A stretch of DNA of 64,000 nucleotides from Silene latifolia (lineage: Eukaryota > Streptophyta > Magnoliopsida > Caryophyllales > Caryophyllaceae): NCBI RefSeq assembly GCF_048544455.1, contig NC_133529.1:54059401-54123400 (forward strand). Direction: 5' to 3'. Position 1 is the stretch's first letter; every line of letters begins with the position of its first letter. A model generated the notes under the pieces. That model had not been told where the DNA came from. It searched no databases and was given only the letters and a program-made list of their open reading frames with translations. This document shows, in pieces, positions 44,413-54,644 of this stretch. The position numbers and the translations under genes are program-made.

Positions 44413-45610
44413 ATGGCTAATGATAATAGGACAATTAAAGAGTTGAGAGCTAGGAACTACGATGAGAAACCTTTATGCATCACTTACCTACCTCTAGCGG
44501 ATAATGTGACCCTTGAACTAAAAGGGTATTTCATTCACAACTTGCCCAAGCACCATGGTCAAGCGGAGAGTGATCTCAATTGGCACTTATCCAAGTTCCA
44601 TATGATGTGTGAGGGGGCAATTGCAAGTGGGGTAACGGAAGACCAATTCAAGTTAAGAGCTTTCCCCTTCTCCCTACAAGATGCGGCAACAGATTGATTT
44701 TTGTACCTTCCGGCCAACTTCATCCGGACTTGGAAGGATATGAAGGAGTCCTTTCTTAAAAAGTTATACCCTCCGTCAAGACACCATCATGCAAAAAAGG
44801 CCATCACCACCGTTTAACAACAAAGTGATGAAATGCTATATGAGTTTTGGGAGAGGCTAAAGAGGATGGTGGCCCAATGTCCTTATCATGGGTTAAGTGG
44901 AGATGATTTGTTGGTGAATTTCACAGAAGGCCTCAACCAACAAGACTTAAGACTAGTCAAAGCCGCAACCGACGGAGGAGTTAAAAACTACTCCATAATG
45001 GATTCAAATGAAATCATTGAAAGGTTAGCGGCGAGTACTAGGGAATTTGAAAGGAAACAAGATATGAGGTCTAGGAAGGTGTTTGCCATGGGTTCCTTAT
45101 CTTCCCCCAACCAAAAACTTGAGGAAGATGTTGGGCAACTCAAGTAAATGATGGCTTGTTTAATAAACAACAATAAAGGTAAAGGGGAGGACCCTCAATT
45201 GAGTGCGGTTATTGTGGAGGAGGCCACCCTACCGATGCTTGCCCCATCTTACAACAAGAAGGAGTGTGAGTGGAAAGTGTAAATGCAATAGGCCATGAGA
45301 ACTTCAATTCAAGAAACCCTTCGAGTAGGAGTTATTACAATTATAACCCATATGTCAATACATACAACATTGGTTACAAAGATAACCCCCGACTTGGATG
45401 GGGTGGTGACAAGAGCAAAAACTTTCAAAATCAAGGCCAAAACTTCAACTTTCAACAAGGCCAAAATCGGAACTAAAACTTCACCAACCAAAATCAAAAT
45501 CAAGGAAAATCTTTTCAATTTGGGGCCCAAGGTAACCAAGGCGGCACGAACTTCCAACAAGGAGGAACATCCTCCTTTCAAGGGCAAGGAAACATTGAAG
45601 AAATGCTTCA
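44413..45610 (+). pseudogene. Gag of element G, broken
   Basis: From MANDNRTIKELRARNYDEKP the gag core (LPKHHGQAESDLNWHLSKFH, FPFSLQDAATD) continues in one frame to 45147. It is interrupted by a TGA at 44695 and a TAA near 44816. The frame then shifts near 45255, and an Asn/Gln/Phe-rich tail follows (NFNSRNPSSRSYYNYNPYVN). A zinc knuckle is not clear. The start context is typical, about 360 bp after the PBS. Confidence 0.7.
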
Positions 45611-45986
45611 AACCTTAGTGAAGGCGCAAGCCAATATGTACAAAAAGATGGAAAAGATAGAATTCGACAAGAGTTCAAATGAGGTAAGGTTCAAAAACCT
45701 TGAAACTCAAGTGGGCCAAATTTCTCAAGAAATTGCCAAGAGCAACCAAAGGAACTCCACATCAATTCCATCAACAACCATTGCCCCTCCAAGGGAACAT
45801 GCAAGTGTAATGACTTTGAGAAAATGGAGATTTCTATAAACTCCCCCAAAGAAGAAGATAAAGGAAAAGTCAAGGGATTGAAAGGGAGTTAGATATAGTT
45901 GATAAGGAAGAAGAAGAACTCGTGATCGAGCAAGGAAAAGCGTCTTCAACAAAGGTTAATGAGAAGAACAAGAGAAGCACCCAACA

Positions 45987-46491
45987 ATGAGCAAGGATCA
46001 AGAAACAAGAGCACCTTCAAAGGAACCACTTGAGGAAGTCATAAGGGATCACATCCCAGAGGTACATGTCCTACATGCCCTCACACGGTCTAAGAAAATA
46101 GGGAACGATTTCGATATCTATGAGACCTTTAGAAAGTGTGAGATCAACATTCCCTTGCTAACTCTCTTGAAAAGTGTGCCAAGGTATGCAAAGTTCCAAA
46201 AAGAACTATGCACGCCTAGGAGAAACACAAAGAAAGGCACCCAAAGAGTGAGGGTTAGTAAACACTTTTCTGCGATATTCAAAAAACCACTTCCCAAGAA
46301 GTGTGGTGACCCGGGAATGTTCACTATCCCTTGGTCCATTGGGAAAACAAGCATCACTCATGCTATGAGCATCCATAAATGTCATGCCTTATGCTCTTTA
46401 CGAGACTCTAGGACTACCCCCATTGACCAAAACGGATGTAGTGATCCAACTTGGAAATCGTTCTACCATCTAACGTAAGGGAATGATTGAG
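45987..46491 (+). pseudogene. Protease region of element G, catalytic Asp deleted
   Basis: A 163-codon frame carries the linker before the protease (HALTRSKKIGNDFDIYETFR, KCEINIPLLTLLKSVPRYAK) and PLPKKCGDPGMFTIPWSIGK. Where CDLGAS should stand, several codons are missing. The nucleotides for ASINVMPYAL follow in another frame. Solo LTR H then interrupts the sequence. The deleted Asp alone would inactivate the protease. Confidence 0.7.
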
Positions 46492-46496
46492 GATAT

Positions 46497-48002
46497 TGAT
46501 GCCCGTCGTTGTGTCTACCAAAGATAAAATTTATAGTCCAAACTACTACTATAGCTAGTGGCAGTCAGGGTCGAACCACAGGGAGGCGATGCAATTAATA
46601 GTTGTCCGATTTTAGTTTTTAAGGTAACAAGTGTGGGGGTTTGATTTGATTTGGTCTATAGCTAAAGGCAATAAAAGACAGTAAACTAATTAAACGGATG
46701 AAATCAAGAATTAAAAGGGTGCTAAGATGGTCGGTTCACTATAGTTTCGGCGGCAGCATACTAATTAAATCTAAAACAATCACGTGAGACGGGAAAATGA
46801 GAAGTCCTCTCGGTCCGTTCTTAACATGTAGCATCTTTCGATCTCGCTACAGGTCCCTAATATCACTAATACTGACTTTCGTCCTGAAAAGTGACTAAAA
46901 AGGCTAAATTAACTCATCTCTCGATTTCATTAATCTAGTCGTCTTAATTAGGTAGGCTATTTCCCTTCCCTATCTTTCGATCTTTATTGGGTCAGTCAAT
47001 TCCTAAACATTCAACTAGTCGCGTGCACTCGATTCGTCAAACATGGCAATTAAATTAATTAAAACGAAACTAATACTCACGTGGCCAGTCGATCGACCAG
47101 GGTGTGCGGTCGATCGACCGTGGCGCGATCTAGGTCTACTGTTCTAATGCCGCCTACTCCTACAGATTCCCTACATCCTAGCACAAGGGATTTAGCTACT
47201 CATACTAGAAATAACGACAATAATAAACTTAACAATTAAAACATTCGAGTTCATGCTTAAATTAATTAAACGAACAATTAACATAAAACAATAATTTGGC
47301 TTCGGAGGATCTAACCTAGCAATTCTATACTTATCAGCGAATTAAAGCAATAAAACGGAATATAAGAACAGAAGAATACCGTATAAAACAGAAAGGAAAG
47401 ATCAAAACCGAATGCAAAGAGTAAACTTTATTGATGGAAAGTAATCTAACTAATGAATGTTTAGAACTTGATGATAAAACTGAAGTAAAGCTTGATGTTT
47501 ATTCTGAAAACCTAAGTTACGTTATATAGGAATATAAGTAACACTTATTCCTTAACCTAATATACAATGGGCTTCTTAATTCTCGATCTTTTTATTTGCG
47601 TCAGATTAGCGGCTTGGTCGATCGACCACTGGAACTGGTCGATCGAATGGTCTGCACTGAACAGTACCCTCTGGAACTCGTGCTCTGGTCGATCGACCAT
47701 AGAGGTCAGTCGATCGACTGCTTTAGTTGATAGTCCGCTTCTAATTCTTCATAAAATTATCTTTCAGGCCTCGAAATGCGCACCAAGCTCGTTCCTTGAG
47801 TAAATACTTCACGTCAAATGCAATGCAAGGTACTCGGAGACGGATACGGCTCGATTTCTACTCATTTCCGCATAAATCTGCAATATTACATAAAAATACG
47901 AAAGTAGACGAAATAGGGCAAATAGTAGCATAAAACTACATAATTGAGCTCTGAAATGCGTGTAAAATAGGGTGTAAAACATCATATAAATGACACGCAT
48001 CA
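46497..48002 (-). mobile_element. Solo LTR H of an Athila-like element
   Basis: A 1506 bp segment from TGATGCCCGTCG to ACACGCATCA with near-duplicated flanks gatat / tatat. It interrupts the protease of G. Length, inverted ends and the phrase gggtcgaaccaca resemble the LTRs of F, which fixes the minus orientation. No interior or second LTR is present, so it is a product of LTR-LTR recombination. It carries GGTCGATCGACC palindromes. Confidence 0.75.
47087..47719. repeat. GGTCGATCGACC palindrome pairs in solo LTR H
   Basis: Three pairs are seen: 47087 (one mismatch) and 47108; 47616 and 47637 (right arm degenerate); 47687 and 47708 (AGTCGATCGACT, still a palindrome). In each pair the second start is 21 bp after the first. 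Confidence 0.85.
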
Positions 48003-48251
48003 TATATGTTAGTAGAAGTCGAACATCTCACCTTTTCGGCCGACTTTTATGTCCTTGACATGGAGGTGTATTCTAGGGCAACTCCAATTTTGTTAGGGCG
48101 ACCTTTCATGAAAACATCTAGGATGAAAATTCAAGTCGCGAATGGAAAATTGACTATGGAATTTAAAGGAAAGAAGCTTATGTATATCATTTACTATGAC
48201 ATGAAACATGTAGATGATATGCATTCTTACTATTTCCTAGATGTTTTATAA
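48003..48251 (+). pseudogene. Protease C-terminal region of element G, after H
   Basis: The frame resumes with VEVEHLTFSADFYVLDMEVY, then TPILLGRPFMKTSRMKIQVA. This is the flap and C-terminal part of an Athila-type protease and fits exactly as the continuation of the segment left of H. Confidence 0.75.
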
Positions 48252-48752
48252 CCAATTGTGCAACAAGTTTACAATATTTGTTAAAGGGATCCACTCGCAG
48301 TGGCCCTTACTAACAATTTGGAGCAAGAAGGCTTGCGGTTGTTGTTGTCTAATGATGTGCAGGACTGTGTCAAGGCATTGAAAAAGGAAGAACCCATTGA
48401 AGAGGTAAAGGGGGATTCACAAATGCATTAAAACAGAGAAAATCGCAGCCTGCGGTTTCCTTTGGACTCAATGGAGGTCTTAGCCATTCAAGAATCCACC
48501 GCAGGCTGCGGTTTCCTCTGGAATGGAGGTCTTAGCCATTCAATAAGCAAACACATACAAGTACTTTCTCCCTTTAGATGCCAACCTCGATATACCCCTC
48601 CCTTCTACTATCAAACCACGAAAGAGTGAACTCAAACCCCTCCCAAACCACCTCAAGAATGTATTTTTGGGAGAAAACAAAACTCTCCCATTTATCATTT
48701 CAAACCTACTCAAAGATGAATAAGAGGAAAAGGTTGTACACATGTTAAAGGC
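48252..48752 (+). pseudogene. Linker and start of reverse transcriptase, element G
   Basis: The stretch holds a duplicated block of about 55 bp (48441-48540) with two ACCGCA-N3-TGCGGT palindromes. It then has LKPLPNHLKNVFLGENKTLP in frame, the usual entry into an Athila RT, up to a stop near 48721. The RT text resumes after the MITE (49138-49187) with LKEHKSIADIKGLSPS. Confidence 0.65.
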
Positions 48753-49137
48753 TAGGTAACACCAAAACGGACACGGACACGGACAATACATGGATACGTG
48801 ACACGACATCCCATAAAATTTAGGACATGAGACACGTTATTTAAATTTAATAAAATATATATTTTATAATTATAATTAACTTACCATTTTATTTTTGTAA
48901 GTGTATTTGATATTAAATTTAAATAATTGAAGGTACAATTTGACTTTTACTAAAACTTATTCTCAATTCCCACTCAAATCCGTCTTCTCATCAATCTCTT
49001 TCAGTCTTTCGACATCTCATTTCTCGTTTATAGGTATCCGACACATTTAGGCGTGTCCACACGTGTCCGAAGATTGTTGTGTCGGACACGGTATCGGATA
49101 CAGGACGACTTTTTAGGAGAAGTGTCCATGCTACCTA
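48753..49137. mobile_element. MITE inserted in the RT of element G
   Basis: About 385 bp with inverted ends: taggtaacaccaaaacggac on the left and, reversed, taggtagcatggacac on the right. The interior is AT-rich with ggacacg / cgtgtcc words. The flanks share ttaaagg, an approximate 7-9 bp duplication that suits hAT or Mutator. RT text of G continues directly across it. Confidence 0.6.
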
Positions 49138-49187
49138 ATTTAAAGGAACATAAAAGCATAGCGGATATAAAAGGTTTGAGTCCTAGC

Positions 49188-50161
49188 TGTGGGAAATAAG
49201 TCTGTATACTTCCCTTAAACTAGAAGGATTTTAACGATTTAATGCAGATGATCAATGGTCATAAAATAAAATACATAAACAAAAGTAAAGGATTCAGAAA
49301 TAACCTTTGGTCCTAGCAAATATGGCCTAAGAACAATATCAAAATTGATATTCGCCTATTAGTTGCACCCAAGACGATCTGAGATATGCCCTTTGATTAT
49401 GCTAGAAATCAATCTAAAATTTTCTGTAAAATTTTATTGTCTTTGTGTTCTTGTGATGAGAAAGAGGAGGCAAGGTCAGAAAAAGTATTAGGTCAGAAAT
49501 AATTCTCTACCTTTCTTTTTATATTGACCGAAATCCGAAATCAATTAGGAAAGAAATAACCTCCTAATTTTTTTAAACATGGACCGAAAATAAGGAGTGT
49601 ATTTTCCTTATTTTGGTCTTTCCAAAAATATATAAAGTGTGTTAAATTGTCATCTAGTGAGGATCGAACCCATGACCTCTTGGCTTGTGTACCCTCACTA
49701 TTACCACTATGACACATTCAACTTGTTGATATTAAATACAACTGATTATATTTAACCACGAATTAATGATTAATTCGTCCAAACTAACCTTATATATATT
49801 TAATTAAATATAACTTATTATATTTAATTTACGAATTTGATTAATTGTCTCAACTTAATATTATTTAATTTTCATTAAATAATTATCTCATCAACACATT
49901 GACTAACTTTTTAGTCATTTTGGGCATCAATGTAATTATATTTCTATAACCACATTTCTCAAATACGTCCTATAGGTGTGACCTTTAGGGACCAGTTGAT
50001 CACCGCCATCTGTATGATAATAACGTCAAACTTTCTAGCAAGCCAACCGTTATTAGGTAAACGTTAATCAACTGATTAAATATACGAAGTATACCCTTGT
50101 GAACCTGTAAGAGATTTACAAATGTTATCACACTAATTTGTGGAGGACACCAGCTCCAACA
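49188..50161 (-). repeat. 3' LTR of element I
   Basis: On the minus strand it starts TGTTGGAGCTGG directly after the purine-rich aagtgggagtt. The other border (49188) is where RT text of G stops and a TG begins; ctagc at 49183-49187 would be the target duplication. Length 974 bp. It contains a tRNA-like segment at 49648-49714. Confidence 0.7.
49648..49714 (-). other. tRNA-like segment within the LTR of element I
   Basis: On the minus strand a B-box-like GGTTCGATCC (49661-49670) lies at tRNA spacing from a tagtggtaatag stretch. The two ends, TGTCAT and ATGACA, could pair as a six-base acceptor-like stem. No good anticodon arm or full cloverleaf is apparent. It may be a tRNA-derived SINE head or tRNA fossil captured by the LTR. 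Confidence 0.4.
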
Positions 50162-50950
50162 AACTCCCACTTGTCCTCACAAGTGTATGTGCGATAAACG
50201 ATTCTCATATCCTTTAAAATTTCTCCCACTCAATGTAAAACAATTTGCAAATCCGAATTCACAAAGGTCGTATTTTACAAGCGATCAGTATCAAGAGTGG
50301 TTTTCCCGACTAGAGAGTAACTTAACTGATAAACGAATCAACATTCGAGCATGGCCATGCATTTCAGTTACAACTCCTCGAGTGGCCCTGAGAAATAACT
50401 ATACCTGATAAGGGATGAATATTTTCCTCAACTCAAATCTTGCAGATTTAAGCACAGTATGAAATGACCCAGAAAAAATCTACTTAGCCCCAGTTACGGT
50501 AGACTGTTAGAAAGAAACCAAAGTCACCCAAAGACTGCCTTAATCTCAAGAGACAGTTGATAGTCAAAAGAATCGACTCTAGGTACACAATAGATGTCCT
50601 ATCCACGACCTGGCACCGAATGTTATAAAACATTTAGGACTCCATTACGTTGTCACAAATAAAAATTGTCCTACGAGGTATCGTCATAATCTCGTATCTG
50701 TGATCGATTAGTCAACCGTTTAACTTATGGCTCGTTGAACCCACCATCAATCGACTGCACAATATAATAGCCGGAGTTATCAGCTCACATTGGCGATTAC
50801 GGACCTAAACAAATATAATGTAATTCAGTTCACTTTGTGGCGTTCAATGTTGTCAGTACAATCCACATGAAAAACAAAATATTATATATAATACGATGAA
50901 GTTGTAAATAATATATGAAAAAGATAATGTATCAAATCTATAATCAAGTA
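50162..50950. other. 3' non-coding block of element I
   Basis: About 790 bp between the RNase H stop and the 3' LTR. By eye it resembles 60340-60656 of element B, including a cctcgagtggcc region. It has two copies of a gtgggag-type purine tract, one next to the LTR and one near 50221. Confidence 0.6.
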
Positions 50951-51454
50951 CTACAACTTTGGAACATGTTTAATTCCCATGGAGTTAACATGCCCTACAT
51001 GCTTATCATAATTCAACGGTTTGGTGAGAGGATCCGCGATGTTATCATCCGTCGCAATCTTGTCAATCACTATCTCTTCTTGCTCCACGTAATCACGGAT
51101 CAGGTGAGCCTTCCGAAGTACATGTCTAGATTTGTTGCTAGACTTTGGCTCCTTAGCCTGGAAGATGGCACCTCTATTGTCACAATAGATGGTGATCGGG
51201 TAATTCGAACTAGGAACTACCGAAAGCCCTTGTAAAAATTGACGCATCCATATCGCTTCCTTTGCTGCCTCCGAAGCGGCATAGTACTCGGATTCAGTAG
51301 TAGAATCTGCTACAACACTCTGTTTGGAACTCTTCCGGTGACGCTGCACCATTAAGAGTGAAGACGAACCCGGACTGAGATTTTGAATCATCTCGATCCG
51401 TTTGGAAGCTAGCATCTGCGTAACCGGTTGCGCATAGCTTAGTATCGCCTCCAT
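50951..51454 (-). pseudogene. RNase H of element I
   Basis: The frame covers most of a copia RNase H: SVVADSTTESEYYAASEAAK with a catalytic Glu, ITIYCDNRGAIFQAKEP with an Asp, HVLRKAHLIRDYVEQ and NIADPLTKPLN at the end. It overlaps the upstream pol frame by 161 bases in another phase. A single frameshift near 51350 therefore separates the first RNase H motif from the rest. Confidence 0.85.
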
Positions 51455-53303
51455 AAGTCAATACCCAATCCTTAGTCCTCCGTAAGTACTTGAGGATATT
51501 TTTGACTGCTATCCAGTGTGTTTCACCTGGAGTCTTTTGGTACCGACTCGTCATACTCAATGCATATGCCACGTCTGGACGTGTGCATATCATGGCATAC
51601 ATGATCGATCCTATTGCAGAAGCATAAGGAACACGACTCATGCGCTCAATACCTTCAGGTGTCGTGGGTGACTGAGACTTGCTCAACTTCATCCCAGTCG
51701 TCATAGGAAGGTTCCCCTTCTTGGAGTTGGTCATGCTGAACCTCTCAAGAACCTTATCTAGATAAGATTCGTGACTAAGTGATAACGTCCGTCGTAATCT
51801 ATCTCGGTAGATACGGATTCCCAAAATACGCTGTGCCTCACCCAGATCTTTCATCCGGAAATGGTTCTTCAACCATTCTTTAACCGAAGATAGGAGAGGA
51901 ATGTCATTCCCAATCAGGAGTATGTCATCGACATACAATATCAAGAATACAATCTTGCTCCCACTCGACTTGATATATAAGCATGGTTCTTCGACCGATC
52001 GAGTGAAACCATACTCTTTTATCACTTGGTCGAAACGATGATTCCAACTCCGAGAAGCTTGCTTAAGTCCATAAATGGAACGCTTAAGCTTGCATACTTT
52101 CTTAGGATGTTTAGGATCTATGAAACCTTCGGGTTGCACCATGTACAACTCTTCCTCCAAATAACCGTTTAAGAAGGCGGTTTTCACATCCATTTGCCAA
52201 ATCTCATAATCATGAAATGCGGCAATCGCTAAGATTATCCGAATGGAACGTAGCATGACTACAGGTGCAAAAATCTCATCATAATGCAACCCTTGCACTT
52301 GAGTGAAACCTTTTGCCACAAGTCGTGCCTTATAGATATCTGGTTGCGCGTCTACAGAACGCTTTATTTCGTAAAGCCATTTGCACTGTAGAGGTTTTAC
52401 CTTATTAGGTAAATCAACTAGATCCCATACGTTATTCTCATACATTGAGTCCATCTCGGATTGCATGGCTTCGAGCCATAGCTTTGAGTCGGAACAGGCC
52501 ATAGCACCTTTATAGGTTGCGGGTTCATTACTTTCTAGAAGTAAAACATCATTCTCCTCGACCATACCAATGTATCTGTCCGGAGGATGAGAGTCTCTAC
52601 CCGACCTCCTAGGTTCCTCAGGAATATTAACCGTATCATCAGTTGAAGGTACAGCTTCCTCCATCTGTTCCTCGGTTGTTGGTTCTGGAATTTCCGACAG
52701 CTCGAAGGTTCTATTACTCGACTTGTTCTCGAGAAATTCTTTCTCTAAGAGCGTCGCACTAGCCGCAACAAATAATCGATGTTCGGTAGGCGAATAGAAG
52801 TAATGACCAAATGTTCCTTTTGGATAACCTATAAAGTATGTCTTGACCGATCGCGGGCCGAGCTTATCCTCGTGTCTCCACTTGACATAAGCCTCGCAGC
52901 CCCAAACCCGAATAAAGGACAAGTTAGGTACCGTTCCCTTCCACATTTCATATGGAGTCTTGTCGACAGCTTTAGACGGACTTTGGTTAAGTATAAGAGC
53001 AGCTGAGAAAAGAGCATAACCCCATAATGAATCAGGCACTACGGTGTGACTCATCATGGATCGAACCATATCAAGTAAGGTTCGATTTCTCCGTTCGGAC
53101 ACACCATTTAATTGAGGTGTCCCAGGTGGAGTTAATTGTAGAGCGATTCCACAGTCTTTCAGGTGTTGATCAAACTCATTTGAAAGATATTCGCCACCCC
53201 GATCTGAACGGAGTGCTTTAATCTTTCTACCCAGTTGGTTCTGTACCCTATTCTGGTATTCCTTGAATTTCTCAAAGGACTCACTTTTATGCTTCATTAA
53301 GTA
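51294..53303 (-). pseudogene. Integrase C-terminal part, RT and start of RNase H, element I
   Basis: The open frame starts within the LTR of B; the part belonging to I begins at 53303. Integrase has the second catalytic Asp (SDRGGEYLS, D53 of the open frame) and the Glu (GVSERRNRTL, E89). RT has FAPVVMLRSIRIILAIAAFH, QMDVKTAFLNGYLEEELY and the catalytic YVDD in LILYVDDILLIGND. Connection motifs such as ASAIGSIMYAM follow. RNase H begins with GYADASFQTDRDDSKSQSG before the frameshift. The first catalytic Asp of integrase is on the far side of B. Confidence 0.88.
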
Positions 53304-53308
53304 GACAT

Positions 53309-54630
53309 TGTTGGGAAATGTGTCCTCAACAATAGTGCGATCACAAGATTTAAATATCATTATTAAATCTCATATAAAGAATACGTAAGGGATGATTCAA
53401 TTATATAGTCAACTGATCAACATTAATCGGTAACGATTGGCTTGCTAGAGTTTGACGTTACTGTCGTGGGACGGTGGTGGTCAGTTGATCCCTTAAGGTC
53501 ACACCTAAAGGATGATGCCTTTATCTAAAAAGTTAATTAATTGTATGTCGATACAAGTTGATTAATTCCTTAAAAATGAACAATTTATTTTTATAAGAGG
53601 AAATATGTATCTTATGTTAATGTGATTAAATAAGATCACATTTAGTGGATTAATATGTTAATTCACTAAATTATGTTGAGGTTTTATAAATGTTTCAAGG
53701 TAGAGGTAATTAGTTATTTACATTTACAAGAGGTTGTAAATTTAACTAACTAGTTATTATGGGACCTATTATATGTTGATATAATGATAAAATATTACTC
53801 AATAAGTTGAGTGAATATATGTTTATTAATTTGTGTCATAATTGTTGTATGATCAAATTAATATTTAATTATGTAAGATAATTAAACATAAGACTTATAA
53901 GCATTTGTGGGACAAATATTATAAGACAAAAATGGACCATAATTAGTCCATATGCACCGATTTTTGGAGGTCATAGGACACTTGTCCTAAGTCTTCTATT
54001 TTGTCATAAAAGTTTATGACACAAGCAACACTTGTAATGTTGCACCTACCAAAAATCACTCTACCAATAAAGCATTTGAAAAAGAGTTTTGGGAAGACAA
54101 TTTTGCTCTTATTAAGAGCATAGGGCCGGACCACCTCATGGTGAGAGAGCCTTTTGTTCTTATTTTTCCCATCATACTCTCAACACATGAACATGCAACA
54201 AAACCTCTCTCTTGTTCATAGTTTTTCCTCTAAAAACTTGTGAAGTTTGATTCAAATTGTTCAATAAAGATTACTAATATTATTAGTGTAATATATGAGT
54301 ATTAGTAATCAATTTTAAGGTAAACTACTAAACAAATATCTAGCAAATATTATTTAGTGGGGATAAGGGATAATCTTGGGTGCAATCAAGAGGAGTGACT
54401 TCTATACTTGAGGTCTTGGAGGATCATCCTATTACTCTTCATAGCTCAAGAACAAGTGAAGGTAGGAGACCTTACTTGTGCCCATAAAACCGAAATCAAC
54501 AATGTAAGGGACATTGTTTTCTTATAAATCTCTTATTTTGTTATGCATGCACTAGATCTAAAGGATAAATTATAAACAATTAATTTGTTCACTATTAGAG
54601 GAGTCTAATAATAGGTATATGAACCTAACA
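53309..54630 (+). repeat. 5' LTR of element B
   Basis: From TGTTGGGAAATG to GAACCTAACA, 1322 bp, followed by the PBS. A block at about 53411-53515 is shared with the LTRs of C and I. Confidence 0.92.
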
Positions 54631-54632
54631 AG

Positions 54633-54644
54633 TGGTATCAGAGC
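54633..54644 (+). other. Primer-binding site of element B (initiator tRNA-Met)
   Basis: TGGTATCAGAGC stands two bases after the 5' LTR. Confidence 0.85.

Larger units (their letters stand above)
42554..49187 (+). mobile_element. Athila-like Ty3/gypsy element G, decayed, 5' part
   Basis: A plus-strand element with a 5' LTR (42554-44031), tRNA-Asp PBS, gag, protease and the start of RT. It is interrupted by solo LTR H (46497-48002), a MITE (48753-49137) and finally element I at 49188. Reading across each interruption restores the expected order of domains, so all three are insertions into one older element. Its remainder must lie beyond the right edge of the window. Many stops and frameshifts show that it is old. 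Confidence 0.75.

Noticed and set aside
49648..49714. A functional tRNA gene
   Set aside because: B box and end pairing are present, but no convincing anticodon arm or full cloverleaf, and it lies inside an LTR.
53943..54134. A 63-codon frame repeated at 61291-61482
   Set aside because: Both are in the LTRs of element B; no sign of a gene.
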